Shown here one piece after another: positions 15,321 through 18,933 of a DNA stretch of 18,933 bases. This DNA is from Flavobacteriales bacterium (GTDB lineage: Bacteria > Bacteroidota > Bacteroidia > Flavobacteriales > BACL11): NCBI GenBank assembly GCA_002730985.1, contig PCBP01000029.1:1-18933 (forward strand), written 5' to 3'. The notes beneath the pieces are model-generated. The model saw only the letters and a list, made by a program, of their open reading frames with translations, was not told where the DNA came from and made no database searches. The translations under genes were made by a program, and so were the position numbers. Every line of letters begins with the position of its first letter. Within the stretch, counting starts at the first letter, position 1.

Positions 15321-16280
15321 ATGATTAAGATATTAGCAAATGATGGAATATCACAAGCAGGGATTGACGCATTAATGTCAAAAGGATTCACTACTATAGC
15401 AGAACATGTTGCACAAACTGATCTAATAGAGAACATAAATAAAGAAAAATATGAAGTTCTTTTAGTAAGAAGTGCCACTACTGTAAGGAAAGATCTGATT
15501 GATGCATGCCCGGATTTAAAGATTATTGGGAGAGGCGGTGTAGGAATGGACAATATTGATGTTGATTATGCGCGCAAAAAAGGAATCAAGGTGATTAATA
15601 CACCAGCCGCATCATCAGCCTCAGTGGCTGAACTAGTTCTAGCACATTTATTTGGAATGGCACGCTTCCTATTTGACAGTAACCGAAAAATGCCCCTCAC
15701 AGGAGATTCCGATTTCAAAGGTCTCAAAAAGTCTTATGCAAATGGGAAAGAATTATCAGGAAAAACACTTGGAATAATTGGTTTTGGTAGAATAGGGCAA
15801 GAAGTGGCGAAGAAGGCTATTGGGATTGGAATGAATGTCATGGCACATGATAAATTTATTGAAGAAGCCAATATTACGTTAAACTTCTTTAATGGAGATA
15901 AAAAATCCTTCACTATTGAAACTGACAGCCTAAATGATGTACTTGCAAAATCTGATTTCATCACTCTACATGTCCCTAAGATAGGAGATAAAGCAGTTAT
16001 TGGTGCAGAACAAATTGGAATGATGAAAAAAGGAGCAGGAATTATAAATGCTGCTAGAGGCGGTGTGATTGATGAAACCGCACTAATGTTTGCACTAGAC
16101 AAGCATAAGTTAGCATATGCAGGATTAGATGTTTTTGATAATGAACCAAACCCCAGTATACATATTTGCATGCATAATGCTATATCACTTAGCCCCCATA
16201 TTGGAGGTGCTACACTTGAGGCACAACAAAGAATTGGAGTAGAACTTGCAGATCAAATCACTGAATATTTTGAAAAATAA
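15321..16280 (+). CDS. serA: D-3-phosphoglycerate dehydrogenase (short form)
   Basis: This 319-residue D-2-hydroxyacid dehydrogenase has IGRGGVGMDNID (69-80), the NAD motif GIIGFGRIGQ (151-160), NAARGGVIDE with catalytic Arg246, VFDNEPNP with Glu275 and LSPHIGGATLEAQ with His293. These form the catalytic Arg/Glu/His triad. Placement between serC and DUF1015 supports 3-phosphoglycerate as substrate. It lacks the C-terminal ACT and ASB domains of long SerA proteins, so serine feedback through an ACT domain is not expected. Specificity cannot be fixed by motif alone, and a general 2-hydroxyacid dehydrogenase is the alternative. Confidence 0.93.
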   Translation: MIKILANDGISQAGIDALMSKGFTTIAEHVAQTDLIENINKEKYEVLLVRSATTVRKDLIDACPDLKIIGRGGVGMDNIDVDYARKKGIKVINTPAASSASVAELVLAHLFGMARFLFDSNRKMPLTGDSDFKGLKKSYANGKELSGKTLGIIGFGRIGQEVAKKAIGIGMNVMAHDKFIEEANITLNFFNGDKKSFTIETDSLNDVLAKSDFITLHVPKIGDKAVIGAEQIGMMKKGAGIINAARGGVIDETALMFALDKHKLAYAGLDVFDNEPNPSIHICMHNAISLSPHIGGATLEAQQRIGVELADQITEYFEK

Positions 16281-16282
16281 TT

Positions 16283-17494
16283 ATGGTGAAAGTTCGTCCT
16301 TTTAAAGCAATCAGACCAGCAAGAGACAAGGCAAATCTAGTTGCATCGCGCTCTTACTTAACTTACTCTGAAACAACTATAAAAGAGAAATTAGATCACA
16401 ACCCCTACACCTTTCTACATATTATAAACCCTGACTATAATACTAATAGAAAAGCAACTGGAATTGCTAAATTTAAACTTGTAAAAGAGAGATTTAAGCA
16501 GTTTATTCGTGAAGACATCTTAAAGAGAGATGAGATGGATTCTTTTTATATTTATCAGAAGCAAGATCAGCTTAATATCTTTACTGGAATTATTGGGGCC
16601 TCCTCAGTTGAGGATTATCTGAATAATAAAATAAGAAAACACGAACAGACTCTTACCAAAAGAGAGAACATGTTTTGTGAATATCTAGAAACAACAGGAT
16701 TTAATGCGGACCCCGTATTACTAGCCCATGAGCCAAACGAAGAGATAAAAAAAATTCTTAATAAGTACACAAGGAATAGATCAGAATACGAATTTACGAC
16801 AACAAATAAATCACTACATAAATTATGGGTAGTTAATGATTTAGATGATATCGAGACTATAATAAATACTCTAGATAAAATAGAAAGAGTATACATTGCT
16901 GATGGCCATCATAGATGTGCTTCTTCAGCATTACTATCTAAACATAAAGATTCTGAATCAAGCTCTTATTTTATGAGTTATCTAATTGAAGAGAATCAAT
17001 TAAATATTCTAAATTTTAACCGATTAGTTAAAAATTTAAATGGCCTAACATATAAACAGCTGTTAGAAAAAATTAAGACCAACTATACTGTCTCTTATAA
17101 AAAAGGAATAGCTGCCTATTCCCCAATTCTAGAGAATGAAATTAGCATGTATCTAGACGGGAAATGGTATTCTCTGATTGCAAATAAAAAAAGATACGAT
17201 TCTACAACTTCAAGTTTAGATCCATCCATCCTATCTGATAATATACTAAGACCTATCTTAGAAATAGTTGATGAGAGAACCGATCACAACATCTCATTTT
17301 TAGAAGGTACAATCCCTTTGTCAACTATAAAGGACAAAGTAGATAGTGGCGAATATGCTGCTGGATTCGTTCTCAAACCTATTTCTATATCTGCAATTAA
17401 GAGAGTAGCAGATAATAATGAAATAATGCCTCCTAAAAGCACCTATGTAGAGCCAAAATTACGTTCAGGACTGACCATCTACCCTATTACATAA
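16283..17494 (+). CDS. DUF1015 family protein in the serine operon
   Basis: The 403-residue soluble protein begins VKVRPFKAIRPARDKAN, the typical DUF1015 N-terminus. It contains FLHIINPDY (44-52), the central YIADGHHRCASSALL (204-218) and a C-terminal MPPKSTYVEPKLRSGLTIY (382-400), all family hallmarks. The function is not established. The DGHHR motif recalls the G-x-x-R loop of ParB/sulfiredoxin-fold phosphotransferases such as the archaeal serine kinase SerK, an inference worth testing given the adjacent serC and serA. There are no membrane segments. It starts 2 nt after serA, and its stop overlaps the yggS start as TAATG, so all are likely cotranslated. Confidence 0.9.
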   Translation: MVKVRPFKAIRPARDKANLVASRSYLTYSETTIKEKLDHNPYTFLHIINPDYNTNRKATGIAKFKLVKERFKQFIREDILKRDEMDSFYIYQKQDQLNIFTGIIGASSVEDYLNNKIRKHEQTLTKRENMFCEYLETTGFNADPVLLAHEPNEEIKKILNKYTRNRSEYEFTTTNKSLHKLWVVNDLDDIETIINTLDKIERVYIADGHHRCASSALLSKHKDSESSSYFMSYLIEENQLNILNFNRLVKNLNGLTYKQLLEKIKTNYTVSYKKGIAAYSPILENEISMYLDGKWYSLIANKKRYDSTTSSLDPSILSDNILRPILEIVDERTDHNISFLEGTIPLSTIKDKVDSGEYAAGFVLKPISISAIKRVADNNEIMPPKSTYVEPKLRSGLTIYPIT

Positions 17495-18135
17495 TGAGTA
17501 TTGCCAGCAATCTCAAATTAATAACAAGTAGTATTCCATCTAATGTGACTCTAGTGGCTGTTTCCAAAACAAAAACAAATGCTGATATACTTATAGCTCA
17601 CAATGCAGGACAAATAATCTTTGGAGAGAATAAAGTCCAGGAATTAGAGAAAAAACATAAGGAGCTCCCATCTGACATTCAGTGGCACATGATAGGACAT
17701 CTACAAACTAATAAAGTAAAATACATCGCCCCTTTTGTTAGTTTAATTCATGCAATAGATTCCATTAAATTACTTAAAGAAATTAATAAAAGAGCAAAGC
17801 AGAATAATAGAACCATTGACTGCCTTTTACAAGTACATATAGCAGAAGAAGCTACAAAGTTTGGTTTCAGAATTAATGAGATAGAGAAGGTGATAGAAAG
17901 ATCAAAAGAATTTAAAAACATCAAGATTGTAGGGATTATGGCAATGGCAACATTTACAGACAATGCTAAACAGATAAACAAAGAGTTTGCAAGCATTAAT
18001 GAATTATTTGAGAGCATCAGAACAAAAGATATTAATACTCTTTCCATTGGAATGAGTAACGATTATAAATTAGCCATTGATAATGGAAGCAACATGATTA
18101 GAGTAGGAAGTGCTATATTTGGAAACAGAAATTAA
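17494..18135 (+). CDS. yggS: YggS/PLPBP-family pyridoxal phosphate homeostasis protein
   Basis: The protein binds PLP in an alanine-racemase-like barrel without known catalysis and influences PLP and amino/keto-acid balance. The 213-residue sequence has VAVSKTKTNADI with the PLP Lys at about residue 25, FGENKVQEL, WHMIGHLQTNKVK, GIMAMATFTDN, LSIGMSNDYKLAI and MIRVGSAIFG, the phosphate-binding end. It is slightly shorter than E. coli YggS (234), with a short N-terminus. It overlaps DUF1015 by one base and is followed by ridA after 1 nt. Next to serC (a PLP enzyme) and ridA, its role probably concerns PLP-dependent serine metabolism. Confidence 0.95.
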   Translation: MSIASNLKLITSSIPSNVTLVAVSKTKTNADILIAHNAGQIIFGENKVQELEKKHKELPSDIQWHMIGHLQTNKVKYIAPFVSLIHAIDSIKLLKEINKRAKQNNRTIDCLLQVHIAEEATKFGFRINEIEKVIERSKEFKNIKIVGIMAMATFTDNAKQINKEFASINELFESIRTKDINTLSIGMSNDYKLAIDNGSNMIRVGSAIFGNRN

Positions 18136-18136
18136 T

Positions 18137-18514
18137 ATGAAAAAAATAATATCAACCAAAAAAGCGCCAGCAGCTATAGGACCATATAGCCAGGCCATCT
18201 TAAGTGATAATACCCTCTACTGTTCTGGACAGATAGCAATAAACCCAGAGACAGGAGATTTGATAATAGATAACATTAGAGATGAAACAAATCAAATAAT
18301 GAAAAATATAGAGGCAGTATTAAAAGCCGCTAACATGCATTTCAGTAATGTGGTTAAGTGTTCCATTTTTATGAAAAGCATGGAAGATTATTCCGAAATA
18401 AATAAAATTTATGCGAACTACTTTAAAGTAAATCCTCCTGCAAGGGAGGCGATAGAAGTATCTGGTTTACCTAAAGATGTTAATGTTGAGATATCTGTTA
18501 TCGCAATACATTAA
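18137..18514 (+). CDS. ridA: RidA family 2-iminobutanoate/2-iminopropanoate deaminase
   Basis: RidA hydrolyses reactive enamine/imine intermediates such as 2-aminoacrylate, released by PLP enzymes acting on serine and threonine. The 125-residue length is normal. The motifs are APAAIGPYSQA (10-20), LYCSGQIAINPETG (27-40), FMKSMEDYSEINKIYANYF (79-97), PPAREAIEV with the carboxylate-binding Arg103, and VEISVIAI with Glu118. The ATG at 18137 is preferred; an in-frame GTG at 18110 lies within yggS and would add nine residues not seen in the family. It fits functionally with the serine genes upstream. The stop is followed directly by the meaB ATG. Confidence 0.95.
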   Translation: MKKIISTKKAPAAIGPYSQAILSDNTLYCSGQIAINPETGDLIIDNIRDETNQIMKNIEAVLKAANMHFSNVVKCSIFMKSMEDYSEINKIYANYFKVNPPAREAIEVSGLPKDVNVEISVIAIH

Positions 18515-18712
18515 ATGAATCTAACTCAGGAGATAATAAAAGGAAATACTACTGCCCTAGGGAAGGGCATAACCTTAATTGAAAGCAGATTACCAGAAGA
18601 TGAAATAAAAGCCCAGGACTTACTTGCAAGCTGCCTACCTAAAAGCGGAAAATCTATTCGGATTGGTATAACAGGAGTTCCAGGAGTTGGAAAGAGTGCC
18701 TTTATTGAAACA
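18515..18712 (+). CDS. meaB: Methylmalonyl-CoA mutase-associated GTPase MeaB/ArgK, 3'-truncated at junction
   Basis: Only the N-terminal ~66 residues remain. They read NTTALGKGITLIESRLPEDE, then KSIRIGITGVPGVGKSAFIET, the helical start and P-loop (G-VPGVGKS) of MeaB/ArgK GTPases, which protect and load adenosylcobalamin-dependent mutases. The family normally continues with another ~250 residues, beginning near a Phe-Gly or Leu-Gly pair. Here the frame diverges after about 18712 and stops at 18746-18748. The loss coincides with a different gene beginning in another frame, so I read this as a join rather than a natural frameshift. The ATG directly abuts the ridA stop, so the intact gene belonged to the serine/ridA run. 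Confidence 0.85.
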
Positions 18713-18716
18713 GCAA
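18709..18716. other. Junction between bacterial and phage-like sequence
   Basis: MeaB similarity ends at codon 18710-18712 (the T of FIET) in one frame. From 18714 a different frame reads QYEQDFQLAADEDRGR..., which is smoothly protein-like to its stop. Codon choice also shifts (CGT, CTG, CAC and AGG appear, while the bacterial genes nearly always use AGA for Arg). No direct repeat, tRNA or integrase is visible at the join. Confidence 0.75.
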
Positions 18717-18800
18717 TACGAACAAGACTTTCAATTAGCTGCAGATGAAGACCGTGGAAGAGCTTCTCTGCATTTAGTTCCACACAGGAGTTATTTTTAA
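18714..18800 (+). CDS. C-terminal fragment of a probable phage protein
   Basis: The last 28 residues of an open frame read QYEQDFQLAADEDRGRASL, then HLVPHRSYF, then stop. The 5' part is missing because of the junction. The EDRGR plus terminal HRSY pattern recalls virion proteins of marine T7-like podoviruses, but so short a tail cannot be assigned to a product. Its TAA overlaps the next ATG (TAATG), a tight packing usual in phage structural operons. It is unrelated to the meaB frame that overlaps its first bases. Confidence 0.55.
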   Translation, partial: QYEQDFQLAADEDRGRASLHLVPHRSYF

Positions 18801-18933
18801 TGGCATATGCTGTTGGTAAATATTCAAGAGCTCAGTGTGATAGGTGTGGCTTTGTTTATAAATACACACAATTAAAAACTGAATGGAATAACTTAAAAGT
18901 TTGTTATGATTGTTTTGAGCCTAAACACCCTCA
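18800..18933 (+). CDS. Small zinc-ribbon protein, phage-like, 3'-truncated by window end
   Basis: The frame is open to the window edge for 44 residues. It reads MAYAVGKYSRAQCDRCGF, VYKYTQLKTEWNNLKVC and YDCFEPKHP. Two CxxC pairs (CDRC at 13-16 and CYDC at 35-38) are spaced like a zinc ribbon. The pattern GKYS..CDRCGF.Y....L...W..LKVC..C.EPKHP is one I associate with small proteins in marine podovirus and other tailed-phage structural regions, often within an RNA- or packaging-adjacent cluster; function is unknown. The start overlaps the upstream stop. The remaining C-terminus lies beyond the window. Confidence 0.7.
   Translation, partial: MAYAVGKYSRAQCDRCGFVYKYTQLKTEWNNLKVCYDCFEPKHP

Noticed and set aside
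15734..16171. 145-residue minus-strand frame opposite serA
   Set aside because: Antisense shadow of a well-supported dehydrogenase; Pro/Ser/Ile-rich with no domain. The similar frame at 314-751 opposite ftsH was rejected for the same reason.
18713..18748. Continuation of the meaB frame to its stop
   Set aside because: These residues do not match MeaB and overlap a better frame from the joined sequence; read-through of the junction.
18700..18933. Prophage integration or attachment site in meaB
   Set aside because: No integrase, tRNA, direct repeat or lysogeny gene is visible; a late structural-type gene adjoining the join is unusual for an attachment site. A chimera is simpler, though not proven.
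1..18933. CRISPR arrays, tRNA/rRNA genes, insertion sequences or defence cassettes
   Set aside because: No periodic repeats, cloverleaf, transposase or recognisable defence genes were seen; the PglZ domain belongs to PorX (receiver fused, next to tsaE), not to a BREX system.

Overview
The window is an AT-rich chromosomal segment of a Bacteroidota bacterium, most likely a marine flavobacterial lineage. This rests on gene content and order: a PorX-type response regulator (type IX secretion/gliding control), an LpxC-FabZ fusion inside an lpxD-lpxC/fabZ-lpxA-efp run, an alanine-dehydrogenase-like gene beside tsaE, a stand-alone proline dehydrogenase, Bacteroidota-style -7 boxes (TAnnTTTG) and the near absence of Shine-Dalgarno sequences. 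Protein identities come from motif recognition by eye; no database search was run.

Layout. (1) Positions 108-3250, plus strand: a 5'-truncated ftsH, a DUF2007 gene, cdsA and psd, overlapping or abutting (membrane protein quality control plus phospholipid synthesis). (2) 3251-3705: a single-gene unit for a small secreted Cys/Lys-rich protein of unknown function, with a likely promoter and a very clear intrinsic terminator. (3) 3717-5572, plus: an O-methyltransferase and proline dehydrogenase. (4) 5569-9160, minus strand, tightly packed: porX, tsaE, an alanine-dehydrogenase-family gene and a small membrane-anchored protein. (5) 9187-10443, plus: an HD-domain phosphohydrolase, divergent from porX. 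(6) 10488-18712, plus: a long run with no gap above 7 nt: lpxD, lpxC/fabZ, lpxA (lipid A), efp (translation), serC, serA, DUF1015, yggS, ridA, then the 5' part of meaB. It joins lipid A synthesis to serine synthesis and to two PLP/enamine housekeeping functions.

Both extremities look foreign to the rest. At about 18710-18715 the meaB reading frame loses family resemblance right after its P-loop. It is replaced by the 3' end of another gene in a different frame, which is coupled by TAATG to a small zinc-ribbon gene of the kind I associate with marine podoviruses. At the left end, recognisable FtsH sequence begins only at about 108, behind an in-frame TGA, and the first ~107 nt do not read as FtsH in any frame. 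The simplest explanation is chimeric joins from assembly or whole-genome amplification. A real virus-host junction is the more exciting but less likely alternative.

The most informative biological oddities inside the normal chromosome are four. The alanine-dehydrogenase-like protein lacks two catalytic residues. A DUF1015 protein with a ParB/SerK-like DGHHR motif sits in the serine operon. The Cys-rich secreted protein is an isolated gene. Some leaders appear extremely short. I did not find a clearly new multi-gene defence or mobile system.
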